Shown here piece after piece: positions 27,679 to 35,987 of a DNA stretch of 64,000 nucleotides. The DNA comes from Evansella clarkii (GTDB lineage: Bacteria > Bacillota > Bacilli > Bacillales > Salisediminibacteriaceae). The stretch lies in NCBI RefSeq assembly GCF_002019695.1, contig NZ_KV917376.1:4474974-4538973 (forward strand). The letters run 5' to 3'. Positions within the stretch are counted from its first letter, which is position 1, and every line of letters begins with the position of its first letter. The position numbers were made by a program, and so were the translations under genes. The notes under the pieces were generated by a model. The model saw only the letters and a program-made list of their open reading frames with translations. It was not told the origin of the DNA and did not search any database.

Positions 27679-27792
27679 TCAGGCTTTAGTATACCAGTAT
27701 ACAAGGCGTTTAAATTCTGATTCTCCTGACTGTCCTGCTAATAGCAGGATGCCAATATGGTCAGGATTTGTTCCAGAATTCGCCGCTATCAC
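27679..27792 (-). CDS. Possible 37-residue ORF downstream of rpsA
   Basis: An open frame from GTG at 27792, nine bases after the rpsA stop, to TGA at 27681, before the rpsA terminator. It would encode a peptide with GILLLAGQSGESEFKR and the ending LVYWYTKA. There is no good ribosome site for the GTG, so translation would need coupling to rpsA. The composition looks protein-like, but I do not recognise the peptide. It could also be untranslated 3' sequence. Confidence 0.3.
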   Translation of the reverse strand: MIAANSGTNPDHIGILLLAGQSGESEFKRLVYWYTKA

Positions 27793-27801
27793 CTGCAGCT
27801 G

Positions 27802-28959
27802 TTATTTTTTGTACTTTTTCAGCTGGTCTCCAATCATATCGCCTAAGGAAAAGCCTGAATGGTCATCTTCCTTTTGATACTCATTCTTAGCAGCTTTATC
27901 AGCTTTAGCCTCTTTCTCTTCTTCAAGTGCTCTGATACTCAGGGAAATGCGTCTTTCCGTGACGTTCACATCCAGCACCTTTGCTTTAACTGATTCCCCT
28001 TCTTTTAACACTTCACCAGGTGTTCCGATATGGCGGTTGGCAATTTGGGAAATGTGAACAAGCCCTTCCACTCCTGGAGCAATTTCAACAAACGCTCCAA
28101 AAGAAACTAATCGCTTTACCGTTCCTTCCACTACATCGCCATGCTGGAATTTCCCTTCAAGAGCTTCCCACGGCCCGGGAAGAGTATCTTTAATGGAGAG
28201 GGAGATACGTTCGTTGTCCGGATCAACACCAAGTACTTTTACTTTAACAACGTCACCTTCATTAACGACTTCTGAAGGAGTATCCACATGGTGGTGTGCC
28301 ATTTGTGAAATATGAACGAGGCCATCCACCCCGCCGATGTCAACAAAAGCACCAAAGTCAGTCAGTCTTTGTACTGTACCTTCCAGTACATCACCCGCGT
28401 TCAGCTGGTTTAGTGTTTCCCGCTTTTTCTCAGCAGCTTCTTCGTCTAATACAGCCCGCTGGGAGAGGATTAGCTTATTCTTTTCTTTATCCATTTCCAC
28501 CACTTTTACACGAAGAGTTTTGCCCTTATAGTCGGAAAAATCCTCAACATAGTGGCGCTCAACCAATGAAGCAGGGATAAAACCGCGAACACCAAGGTCC
28601 ACTACGAGGCCGCCTTTAACGACATCAGCCACCTCCGCTTCAAAAGTTTCACTGTTCTCATGCTTTTCAGAGAGGTCATCCCATGCTTTCTCTGCAGCGA
28701 CTGCCCGCTTGGAAAGAACGAGCTCTTCGTCAGTAAGCTTAATAACCTGAAGTTCTACTTCATCACCTTCATTAAGAACATCACTGACTTTCTCAACGTG
28801 TAAACTGGACAGTTCACTAATTGGGATAATACCATCCATTTTATAGCCTACGTTTACATACGCTTGTTTTTCCTCCACTTTAGTGACTGTACCTGTCACA
28901 ATTTCCCCGACTGAGAAGTCTTTCACCTCAGCCATTTCATTATTCATCTCTTCTGTCAT
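27802..28959 (-). CDS. rpsA: S1-domain protein, 30S ribosomal protein S1 homologue
   Basis: RNA-binding protein (YpfD in B. subtilis) with 385 residues and four S1 domains, starting near residues 16, 102, 187 and 272. Each has the GxVxx...GAFVD/E or related core; examples are LTDFGAFVDIGGVDGLVHISQ and LVSFGAFVEIAPGVEGLVHISQ. The acidic/basic tail ends KKYKK. Gram-positive S1 homologues have four domains against six in E. coli, and the low-GC protein is not strictly required for translation. plsC-cmk lie upstream. Confidence 0.95.
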   Translation of the reverse strand: MTEEMNNEMAEVKDFSVGEIVTGTVTKVEEKQAYVNVGYKMDGIIPISELSSLHVEKVSDVLNEGDEVELQVIKLTDEELVLSKRAVAAEKAWDDLSEKHENSETFEAEVADVVKGGLVVDLGVRGFIPASLVERHYVEDFSDYKGKTLRVKVVEMDKEKNKLILSQRAVLDEEAAEKKRETLNQLNAGDVLEGTVQRLTDFGAFVDIGGVDGLVHISQMAHHHVDTPSEVVNEGDVVKVKVLGVDPDNERISLSIKDTLPGPWEALEGKFQHGDVVEGTVKRLVSFGAFVEIAPGVEGLVHISQIANRHIGTPGEVLKEGESVKAKVLDVNVTERRISLSIRALEEEKEAKADKAAKNEYQKEDDHSGFSLGDMIGDQLKKYKK

Positions 28960-29050
28960 GTTAAATACCTCCTAAATCCCGAGTGACGGGCGACTTGGAA
29001 CTTATTTTATGATAATCCCTACACCAATAGGGAAAATAACCAAATTAAAA

Positions 29051-29647
29051 TCAGCCTCTTAACTCATATTCTTTAAGGAGTTTACGAATTCCTTCCATTA
29101 TCTCCTCTGTCGCTTCTTCTGCGGAAGCCCGGTTTTCTCTGAGAGTTGCCATATCAACAGGGGGCCCGTAGACTACCAGAAGCTTGGAAAACAATTTATA
29201 GCTGCCTATCACGGCACACGGGACAACGTTCGAGTCAGAACGAAGGGCAAAAAAACCAACTCCGGCCAGGCCTTTTCCAAGATCACCGGTTTTACTTCTC
29301 GTTCCTTCAGGAAACACTCCGATCATCTCTCCTTCTTTCAGGAGTTTGAGACCTGTCCTTAATGCCTGGCGGTCACTCATTCCTCTTCTGATCGGAAATG
29401 CTCCGAGTTTTGGAAGAAGGGATTTTAAGACCGGCTGTGAGAAAAGTTCTGCTTTCGCCATAAATCGTGTCTTTCTCTTCAGAAAGCAGCCGACTAATGG
29501 AGGATCGAGTATATGTATATGATTGCTGCATAAGAGGACACCGCCATCGACTGGTATATTTTCTCTGCCGACGATCTTTACACGGTAAAAGATACGGAAG
29601 AAAACCCGGCACAAAAACTGGCCAAAACTGTATATACTGTTTTTCAC
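29051..29647 (-). CDS. plsC: 1-acyl-sn-glycerol-3-phosphate acyltransferase
   Basis: Adds the second acyl chain to make phosphatidic acid. The 198 residues contain the acyltransferase boxes SNHIHILDPP (the NHx4D motif), PIRRG and FPEGTRSKTG. Start is GTG, overlapping the cmk stop by GTGA, so it is translationally coupled to cmk. With plsY and gpsA 4 kb downstream, most steps to phosphatidic acid are encoded in this window. Confidence 0.95.
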   Translation of the reverse strand: MKNSIYSFGQFLCRVFFRIFYRVKIVGRENIPVDGGVLLCSNHIHILDPPLVGCFLKRKTRFMAKAELFSQPVLKSLLPKLGAFPIRRGMSDRQALRTGLKLLKEGEMIGVFPEGTRSKTGDLGKGLAGVGFFALRSDSNVVPCAVIGSYKLFSKLLVVYGPPVDMATLRENRASAEEATEEIMEGIRKLLKEYELRG

Positions 29648-30327
29648 CTGATCATTCCCTTTCTTTCGTCTGCGAGAGAGAGAATGGCCTTCACAACATC
29701 ATCAATGCTCATCTTTGTAGAATCGATTTCCACAGCATCCTCTGCTTTTCTGAGCGGAGCGGTTTCCCTCTCGGAATCTATTTTATCTCTGTTGCGAATT
29801 TCTTCTTTCAGTACCTCAAGATCAGATGGCATCCCCTTTGATAGCTGCTCTTCATGGCGCCTTTTTGCCCGTTCATCGACGGAAGCGGTCAGAAACACTT
29901 TTAACTCAGCATCGGGCAGGACAGCTGTGCCAATATCACGCCCATCCATTACCGTGCCCCCTTGTTTTGCGAGCATTTGCTGCCTTTTTACCATCTCTTC
30001 CCTTACTTCCGGATGCCTGGCGACGTATGACACTTTACTCGTGACATCAATGAGGCGAATCTCTTCTCCAACATCATCATTGTTAACGGTTACGGTCTGC
30101 TGGCCGTTATATTTTACAAGTTCGATTTCTGTTTTATTTAGCAGCTTTAACAGTTCACTGCCGTTCTGAATATCTGACTGCTGCTTTAATGCTGCATATG
30201 TCAGAGCCCGGTACATTGCTCCTGTATCTATATATATAAATCCAAGCTGTTCCGCCACCATTCTGGCGACTGTGCTTTTACCGGCTCCGGCAGGACCGTC
30301 AATGGCAATATTCATCTGTTTTTTCAT
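29644..30327 (-). CDS. cmk: Cytidylate kinase
   Basis: Phosphorylates CMP and dCMP. The 227 residues have the P-loop IDGPAGAGKST, YIDTGAMYRALTY, MDGRDIGTAVLPDAELK and the RAKRRHEEQ lid. It precedes plsC with a four-base overlap. In B. subtilis the neighbouring order is ypfA-ypfB-cmk-ypfD. Here the small ypfB is absent from the 85-bp motI-cmk gap. Confidence 0.97.
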   Translation of the reverse strand: MKKQMNIAIDGPAGAGKSTVARMVAEQLGFIYIDTGAMYRALTYAALKQQSDIQNGSELLKLLNKTEIELVKYNGQQTVTVNNDDVGEEIRLIDVTSKVSYVARHPEVREEMVKRQQMLAKQGGTVMDGRDIGTAVLPDAELKVFLTASVDERAKRRHEEQLSKGMPSDLEVLKEEIRNRDKIDSERETAPLRKAEDAVEIDSTKMSIDDVVKAILSLADERKGMIR

Positions 30328-30412
30328 GGTGAAACCCCTCTTAACTTATCATATTGACTGCATCTTTATTTATCTTATCATACTTTTATTCCTGCGGTCT
30401 AATAATCACAGC

Positions 30413-31096
30413 CTACCTTTTGACTATATTTCCTTCCTGCCGTTCCTTCTCACGGTTTCTAATTGCAAGCTGCTTTTCAAAACAATAGCGGATAACTTTC
30501 TGCCTTTCAGTTTCTTTAATTAACATAAACTGAAGGGAAGCTCTCTGCCGGTCTCTGTACTCGTGTATTCTTACCACACGGGATTTTGTTTCAACATACA
30601 GACTTTCCCCGGAATTAAAATGGAGAGCTATCCATACCCTGATCGCTTTCCCTTTTTTCAGTTGATGGCTGTCCGGCAGAATGACAGACATCCCTCCTCC
30701 ACTAAGATCTGCCGTCACTGAAGTGAACGGCTCGAATTCATGATCCAGTGGGTGAATGGCAACATCTGCAGCTGCATTGATCCGTACATACTGTCTCCTT
30801 TGAATTCTTTTATATTGCTTTTTCCCGGGATCGCTGAGAACTAACATTGGCCTTGGAAGTTCAGCGGCTCCTGCAACCTGAGATCTGAACAAGTATATAG
30901 CATCGTCATTACCGAGAAACCATACCCGAAACTCCGTGCCCCGGTGAAAATTCACTTGTTTACTAAACCCTTCCTCCACAGGAAAATCAATGTACAGCAA
31001 ATCGCTGGCATAATCCAGCAGCTTGCTCCTGTATCTCTTTTTACTTCCGTCTGGTTGTGTCGTTTCTAAAAAAATAGTGCATCCTGCCTTAATCAA
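30413..31096 (-). CDS. motI: c-di-GMP-binding flagellar brake protein (YpfA/MotI)
   Basis: PilZ-domain protein that in B. subtilis binds c-di-GMP and disengages the MotA stator. The 227 residues split into an N-terminal YcgR-type domain (about 1-95) and a PilZ domain. The PilZ signature is complete: RIQRRQYVRI (RxxxR) followed by DLSGGGMSV (D/NxSxxG), so nucleotide binding is expected. It starts at TTG 31096 after GGAAG. The neighbouring cheR and this gene imply a motile cell. Confidence 0.88.
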   Translation of the reverse strand: MIKAGCTIFLETTQPDGSKKRYRSKLLDYASDLLYIDFPVEEGFSKQVNFHRGTEFRVWFLGNDDAIYLFRSQVAGAAELPRPMLVLSDPGKKQYKRIQRRQYVRINAAADVAIHPLDHEFEPFTSVTADLSGGGMSVILPDSHQLKKGKAIRVWIALHFNSGESLYVETKSRVVRIHEYRDRQRASLQFMLIKETERQKVIRYCFEKQLAIRNREKERQEGNIVKR

Positions 31097-31217
31097 AGGA
31101 CTCTTCCTTCCCTGTTAATTTTCCACTCCTAGATTATTCGACTCTGGAAAAGAAAATCCTTCAATTATTTTCAAATGGATATGATGTAAGGAAAAACAGA
31201 ATATTTTTGTTAAAAAT

Positions 31218-31260
31218 AAAGCTGCCAGCCCGGAGAGTGTTTCTCCGGCTGGCAGCTCTT
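31218..31260 (-). terminator. Terminator after ypeB
   Basis: AAGAGCTGCCAGCCGGAGA / TCTCCGGGCTGGCAGCTTTATTTTT, a long near-perfect stem between ypeB and motI. Confidence 0.85.
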
Positions 31261-31267
31261 CTGAATA

Positions 31268-32620
31268 TTATTGATTCTGTCGGAGCACAGGTTCTGCATT
31301 TGCTAATTTTTCTACCTGCTCTTCTTTACCATTTTCAGCATTGATAAAAATTCTGTACGTATCATTATTTATCACACCAAAAAATTCATAGCAAAGTACT
31401 TCCTCTTCTAATTGGTTCTCAATAACCGCGAGATGGTATTCCATTACATCCAGGTTAGGGTTCAGCCGTTCTTCGGCTTCCTCTTTTGATAACTTCGGTT
31501 CTTCCACATCTCTGTCCCTGTGATGTTCAAGGTAAGCAAAGGCTTCAAATCCAATAACGTCCCCTTCATCAAGAGCAACTTCAACCGAGATTGAATCAGA
31601 ATATATTCTCACATTGCCGAGTACTTCAGCAAACTTAAATACTCCGATGTTATCGTACTGTCTGCTGTCAGTTAACTGCATATTTTCATAGCCATTTCGC
31701 TCCAGGAACTTTTTCGCTTTTTCGGATGCTTCATTCAGGCTGATTTTCTGCTCGTCAATATCTCTTTCATTGAGCATCCAAACTGGTTCTCCGCCCTTTC
31801 TGGTCATATCCATAACAATATTCGTACCATGCTTTTGATCCGGAATAGTTATTGTGTAAGCTTTATATTCCAGCCCTTCTCCACTTTCACTAATCTCTGT
31901 CCCGCCGGAAGATTCTATACCCATAAATTTATGTGCCTTCTTAATTGCTTCTCTTTCTGAAACATTTTTACCTTTTAAATTTTCAGCAATTGCTTTATCA
32001 TCTGCGCCGATTTCGGAAGAACCTGCTCCAAAGTCCACTTCTGAGAATCCGCCGACAGTTTCATCCAGCATTTCAAAACCGTTAATCACTGAATTATTAT
32101 ATGGTTCCTGCTGGGAAGCAAGCTCAAGTTCAACATCTGTCCATTTGAGATTATCCCGAAGGACCATGGACTGCACCTTTCTGATTTCACCCTGTACTTC
32201 TCCTGCCTGTTCATAAAGTTTTTGCAGGTTTTTGTATTCATCATCTGTTAAGGGGTCCTGATCCAGGTCTCTTATAGCGTTTTTATAAGAATACTGACCG
32301 ATTTTGTATAATAATTCTTCCGTCTTACTAAAAGGCATCATACCAAGGGGAAGCTGCCCCAAATCTGTTTGCGCCTGGGCTGTAAGCCTCCACACTTCAG
32401 CAAGAGACGGGGAGAGACGTTCTTTAGAGTTCATGGCGAGTGTTGCTCCAAGTTCATCATGGAGCATATCTACATGGTAAGATAACTCATGAAATGCCCT
32501 TTGGTAATTATTCTCATTTTGCAGCAAAATAGCATTTTTCTCTTCCTGCTGTCCCCAGCCCCAAAATCCAGTGCCAATCAAAGCGATAGCTAATACTCCT
32601 ATTAATACAGACCGAACCAT
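31268..32620 (-). CDS. ypeB: Germination protein YpeB
   Basis: Partner of the cortex-lytic enzyme SleB; each stabilises the other in the spore. The 450 residues start at the ATG at 32620 after GGGAGGCGG; the longer frame runs into sleB. It has an N-terminal membrane anchor (VLIGVLAIALIGTGFWGW) and a helical domain to about residue 190. The C-terminal PepSY-type repeats have segments such as EAIKKAHKFMG, SLNEASEKAKKFLE and LSKEEAEERLNP. It begins 16 bp after sleB. Confidence 0.95.
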   Translation of the reverse strand: MVRSVLIGVLAIALIGTGFWGWGQQEEKNAILLQNENNYQRAFHELSYHVDMLHDELGATLAMNSKERLSPSLAEVWRLTAQAQTDLGQLPLGMMPFSKTEELLYKIGQYSYKNAIRDLDQDPLTDDEYKNLQKLYEQAGEVQGEIRKVQSMVLRDNLKWTDVELELASQQEPYNNSVINGFEMLDETVGGFSEVDFGAGSSEIGADDKAIAENLKGKNVSEREAIKKAHKFMGIESSGGTEISESGEGLEYKAYTITIPDQKHGTNIVMDMTRKGGEPVWMLNERDIDEQKISLNEASEKAKKFLERNGYENMQLTDSRQYDNIGVFKFAEVLGNVRIYSDSISVEVALDEGDVIGFEAFAYLEHHRDRDVEEPKLSKEEAEERLNPNLDVMEYHLAVIENQLEEEVLCYEFFGVINNDTYRIFINAENGKEEQVEKLANAEPVLRQNQ

Positions 32621-32636
32621 AATTCCGCCTCCCTTC

Positions 32637-33689
32637 TTATTCGCAAAAAATGTGTTTGCCAATCTTCTTAATCTGCGGCCTCGTCCAAATCCATCCTGAT
32701 GTTGCAGTATCAGGATTAAAATAATATAAAGCATTGCCAGATGGATCCTGGCCATTTATAGCATCAAGCACTGCTTTCCGGGCTGTTTCATCCGGCTCCA
32801 TGTAAATCTGGCCATCTGCAACTGCAGTAAAGGCCCTTGGTTCAAAAATTACTCCTGAAGCTGTGTTAGGAAAAGTTGGGCTTGCTATTCTGTTTAATAT
32901 GACAGCAGCAACAGCAACCTGCCCCACATAAGGTTCTCCCCTGGCCTCTCCGTAAACTGCCTGGGCCATTATCCTTATATCATTGTCAGTAAAGCCTTCA
33001 GGAACATTTATAGCACTTTCAATATCTGCTGCGTTATCCTGGGGGACTGGTTCTTCTTCTGCAGGAGCCGGAGTCTCTTCTTCCTGAGGAGCGGCAGGTG
33101 CAGGCTGTTCCTGCTCCTGGGCTGGCGCAGGCTGCTCCGCGCCTCCCCCCTGGCCTTCCTGAGGAGCAGGTGCTTCCTGCTGTCCGCCCTGCTGCTCAGG
33201 TTCAGCAGGAGGCTGCTGTCTCCCTCCGCCTTGTGGCTGCCTTTGCCCTCCTTGCTGAGGAGAATCCCCGCTGCCTTTTGGACCTTTTTGTATTTTTTTG
33301 TCCATCCCTCCGTAATAAGTAAACTTCCTGCCCTCCCGGAGCATGCGATGAACATATTCTTTGTCATATTGTGTTGATCTTTCAAGCATGTCCTTTGTTT
33401 TTTCACCTGCAAGCCCGGTAACTTCCATTCCAAACTCATGCTGGAAATTGCGTGTTGCCCAGTAGGTGCTCCATCCAAAAACACCATCAATATCTCCATT
33501 ATAAAATCCAATGTACTGAAGGCGTGCCTGGAGCTCGACTACATCGTCCCCGGTAGCTCCCTTCTGGATAACCTGGTCACTGAATGCGTCTGCAGGCTGG
33601 GGAGCCGCCAGCAGCATTCCGTAAATAAACAGTGATACAACAAGACATATATGATGCTTTTTAAACTTTAAAAAACGTTGACTGCCCAT
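32637..33689 (-). CDS. sleB: Spore cortex-lytic enzyme SleB, long linker
   Basis: Lytic transglycosylase that opens spore cortex peptidoglycan at germination. The 350 residues comprise a signal peptide (to about residue 35), a peptidoglycan-binding domain (about 40-102, with GDDVVELQARLQYIGFYNG) and a low-complexity linker (about 135-220) rich in Q, P, G, E and A. The catalytic hydrolase domain (about 228-350) follows, with the active Glu E248 in VYGEARGEPYVGQVAVAAVI. The linker makes the protein longer than the 305-residue B. subtilis enzyme. Coupled to ypeB downstream. Confidence 0.96.
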   Translation of the reverse strand: MGSQRFLKFKKHHICLVVSLFIYGMLLAAPQPADAFSDQVIQKGATGDDVVELQARLQYIGFYNGDIDGVFGWSTYWATRNFQHEFGMEVTGLAGEKTKDMLERSTQYDKEYVHRMLREGRKFTYYGGMDKKIQKGPKGSGDSPQQGGQRQPQGGGRQQPPAEPEQQGGQQEAPAPQEGQGGGAEQPAPAQEQEQPAPAAPQEEETPAPAEEEPVPQDNAADIESAINVPEGFTDNDIRIMAQAVYGEARGEPYVGQVAVAAVILNRIASPTFPNTASGVIFEPRAFTAVADGQIYMEPDETARKAVLDAINGQDPSGNALYYFNPDTATSGWIWTRPQIKKIGKHIFCE

Positions 33690-33835
33690 ATGAAATCCTC
33701 CTCAGTTTATTGCTCATTGCATAGCGGTTCATTATGGGTAGTTTTATCTAACGACCTCTTTTTATACAAAAAAACCAATTTAAAGAAAAACCTATTTTGC
33801 CGGATTGAATGTCCCCTTCCCTAAGACCATTGAAA

Positions 33836-33862
33836 AAGGACACATCCATTGGATGCATCCTT
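33836..33862 (-). terminator. Terminator after the zinc-ribbon gene
   Basis: GGATGCATCC-AAT-GGATGTGTCC followed by TTTTTC on the minus strand, 15 bases downstream of the stop at 33876. Confidence 0.65.
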
Positions 33863-33875
33863 CAATTTAGATTTT

Positions 33876-34043
33876 CTATTCCGGAGATACATCGACCTCG
33901 AGCCGTGATTCATTTCCGCAAACACATTTCCTGAACCCCGTATCATATCCTCCTTCATTATTAGGCCTGCCTCGAAGGATATATTTTTCTCCACATTCCG
34001 GGCATCTGATCGTTATTTTATAACGTGGCTTAACTTCAGCCAA
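33876..34043 (-). CDS. Small zinc-ribbon-like protein
   Basis: A 55-residue protein with two cysteine pairs: CPECG near the N-terminus and CVCG about 23 residues later, as expected for one structural zinc site. It begins at a TTG (34043) eight bases after GGAG. I do not recognise a named family. It sits between prsW and sleB, 80 bp from prsW, with its own terminator. A role in RNA or protein binding is only a guess from the zinc-ribbon form. Confidence 0.65.
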   Translation of the reverse strand: MAEVKPRYKITIRCPECGEKYILRGRPNNEGGYDTGFRKCVCGNESRLEVDVSPE

Positions 34044-34121
34044 CAAAATCACTCCTTTTTCCAAGTAAATTCAGCTTACCTGCAATGTATACAGGTTTGG
34101 CTGTCTCTTTAAGCTGCCGCC

Positions 34122-34802
34122 TTATCCCGCAGCACTCTTTCTGCTGAAAAGCTCCTGATTCTTGTTTGCCTTTTTTATCTTTCTTAAACTCAGAAGCCAT
34201 AAGAAAATCATAAAAGGTATTAAATATAATACCCATTTATCCTGGGTCAGTAAAATAAAATTATAAAAACCATGCAAAAGGAATGGTAACAGAAAAGAAT
34301 ATGAAAGGAACAGTATCTTTTTCTTTTTGTAGAACTTCGCTTTACCAAGATAGTAACCCATTATGACGCCAAACAAAGCATGGCTGCTCACTGGAAAAAC
34401 TGCTCTTAAAAAGGCTGTTTCCATCCCGTTTGCAAGGAGGTAGATAATATTTTCCGCAGAAGCAAACCCTAGAGCTACCGCTGTCGCATAAACAATTCCG
34501 TCATAGCGCTGGTTAAAATGCATGTGATGAAATACAGCAGCGACTACAACGAACCATTTAAGGAACTCTTCTATAAGAGCTGTCTTCAGAAAGGCCTGAA
34601 CATAAACAGAGTCCGCCAGACCTTCTTCGACGATTGCAAACTGTATAAATAATATAGGAAATACAAGTAACCCGCCAAATAGAAAGCATCTTACCACCAT
34701 GTGAACAGGTTCCTGCTCATATTCATCTTTTAAATAAAAATAACACAGAAGTGCTATTGCAGGGGCGATCCCTGCGGTAACCAGAGAAAGCATCCTCTTC
34801 AT
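34122..34802 (-). CDS. prsW: Intramembrane protease PrsW
   Basis: In B. subtilis PrsW makes the first cut in the anti-sigma factor RsiW and so starts the sigma-W envelope-stress response. This is a 226-residue membrane protein with about eight hydrophobic segments. The family motifs are visible: TALIEEFLKW (paired acidic residues), ALGFASAENIIYL and SHALFGVIMGYYLG, followed by HGFYNF. I start at ATG 34802; an ATG nine bases further in is also possible, and upstream codons lie inside ansA. It follows ansA closely. Confidence 0.92.
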   Translation of the reverse strand: MKRMLSLVTAGIAPAIALLCYFYLKDEYEQEPVHMVVRCFLFGGLLVFPILFIQFAIVEEGLADSVYVQAFLKTALIEEFLKWFVVVAAVFHHMHFNQRYDGIVYATAVALGFASAENIIYLLANGMETAFLRAVFPVSSHALFGVIMGYYLGKAKFYKKKKILFLSYSFLLPFLLHGFYNFILLTQDKWVLYLIPFMIFLWLLSLRKIKKANKNQELFSRKSAAG

Positions 34803-34833
34803 CGCCTTTCCGGCAGTTTTTTCCTCAAAACCG

Positions 34834-35799
34834 TTACTGAGTAAAGCCTTCTTTAATATTTTCCCCTGCACGAAGTAAGGTTATCAGCTTTATTCTGGCT
34901 TTTTTGCTGTCATAGTCTTTACCGAGAATCACACCCGCTTTGTACAAATCGTAGGCACTTCCTGAATACTCGTATGCAGTATATACCTCACCCTCTTCAG
35001 CTGCTGTCGTAACAACAATATGAATACCTTCAGCAATTGCCTCTTTAACAGCTTCCATCATATCAGGAGAAATCTGCCCACGACCTACTCCTTCAAGTAT
35101 TATCCCGTCCACTTTACTGTCAATGCATGCCCGTATAAATTTATCATCTGCCCCGAGATAACATTTAATAATCTCTACAACCGGGACTTTACTATCTTTA
35201 GGCACCACTTTATCCTGCCTTAAAGGTTTTTGATACAAAAACAACTGATCATTATCAATTATACCTAAATAACCGTATCCGAATGAATTAAATCCCTGTA
35301 TATTGGAAGCATGTTCCTTCTTAACGTATTTAGCAGCGAAAACTCTCTCATTGAATACCACAACAGTTCCTGTATCTCTTAACTGAGTATCAGAAGCAGA
35401 ATAAATCGCATGGCGGAGATTAATAAAAGCATCACTCCCAAGCTCAACAGGGGATCTTTGTGAACCAGTGACAACAACCGGGCGAGGATCATCAATAGTC
35501 AGATCCAGATAGTACGCCGATTCTTCCAGCGTATCTGTTCCATGGGTCACCACTACTCCATCTGCTTCGTTGTTCTTAAATAAATGGATTATTTTTTTAC
35601 GGATATTATCAAGATCTGAAAAACTAATATGCATACTTGGCTTCTGCAGCATAGAATAAATAGTTATATCAATATCTTCAGGGAGATTCAGAATAGTACT
35701 TAGTTCCTCTCCGGAAATAACACCTGAACTGAGCCTTCCTTCTTCATTATGTTTACTTGCAATCGTACCACCTGTTGTTATTACAGCAACTCTCTTCAT
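34834..35799 (-). CDS. ansA: L-asparaginase, type I
   Basis: Hydrolyses asparagine to aspartate and ammonia. The 321 residues start at ATG 35799 after GGGAGGAAAG. Both catalytic threonine motifs are present: ITTGGTIAS near the N-terminus and VVTHGTDTLEESAY. There is no signal peptide, so it is cytosolic. It lies between prsW and ypdA; a structured repeat (copy B) fills the gap to ypdA. Confidence 0.94.
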   Translation of the reverse strand: MKRVAVITTGGTIASKHNEEGRLSSGVISGEELSTILNLPEDIDITIYSMLQKPSMHISFSDLDNIRKKIIHLFKNNEADGVVVTHGTDTLEESAYYLDLTIDDPRPVVVTGSQRSPVELGSDAFINLRHAIYSASDTQLRDTGTVVVFNERVFAAKYVKKEHASNIQGFNSFGYGYLGIIDNDQLFLYQKPLRQDKVVPKDSKVPVVEIIKCYLGADDKFIRACIDSKVDGIILEGVGRGQISPDMMEAVKEAIAEGIHIVVTTAAEEGEVYTAYEYSGSAYDLYKAGVILGKDYDSKKARIKLITLLRAGENIKEGFTQ

Positions 35800-35827
35800 A
35801 ACTTTCCTCCCCATGCAGACTTATTAA

Positions 35828-35984
35828 ATTTATCCCGATGAAATCGTCCGTAAAACCCCCACCTCAAAACATGAGTTAACCAGTGATGTTTAGGTGGGAG
35901 ATAACGGACGCTAACATCCCGATTAGTTCAACTGACAATCAGTGGGGGATGAACAAAATCCCCACTGATTGAAGGTTCACTTTA
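35828..35984 (-). repeat. Structured ~157-bp repeat, copy B
   Basis: Same family as 22546-22700 in opposite orientation. It starts within a few bases of the ypdA stop. Hairpin 1 is CAATCAGTGGGG / CCCCACTGATTG. In hairpin 2 the inner stem is CCACCT / AGGTGG where copy A has CCGCCT / AGGCGG, a compensatory change. Confidence 0.92.
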
Positions 35985-35987
35985 TGA

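Noticed and set aside
29684-30169. 161-codon plus-strand ORF opposite cmk
   Set aside because: It is a serine-rich shadow frame of a well-supported minus-strand gene and has no ribosome site.
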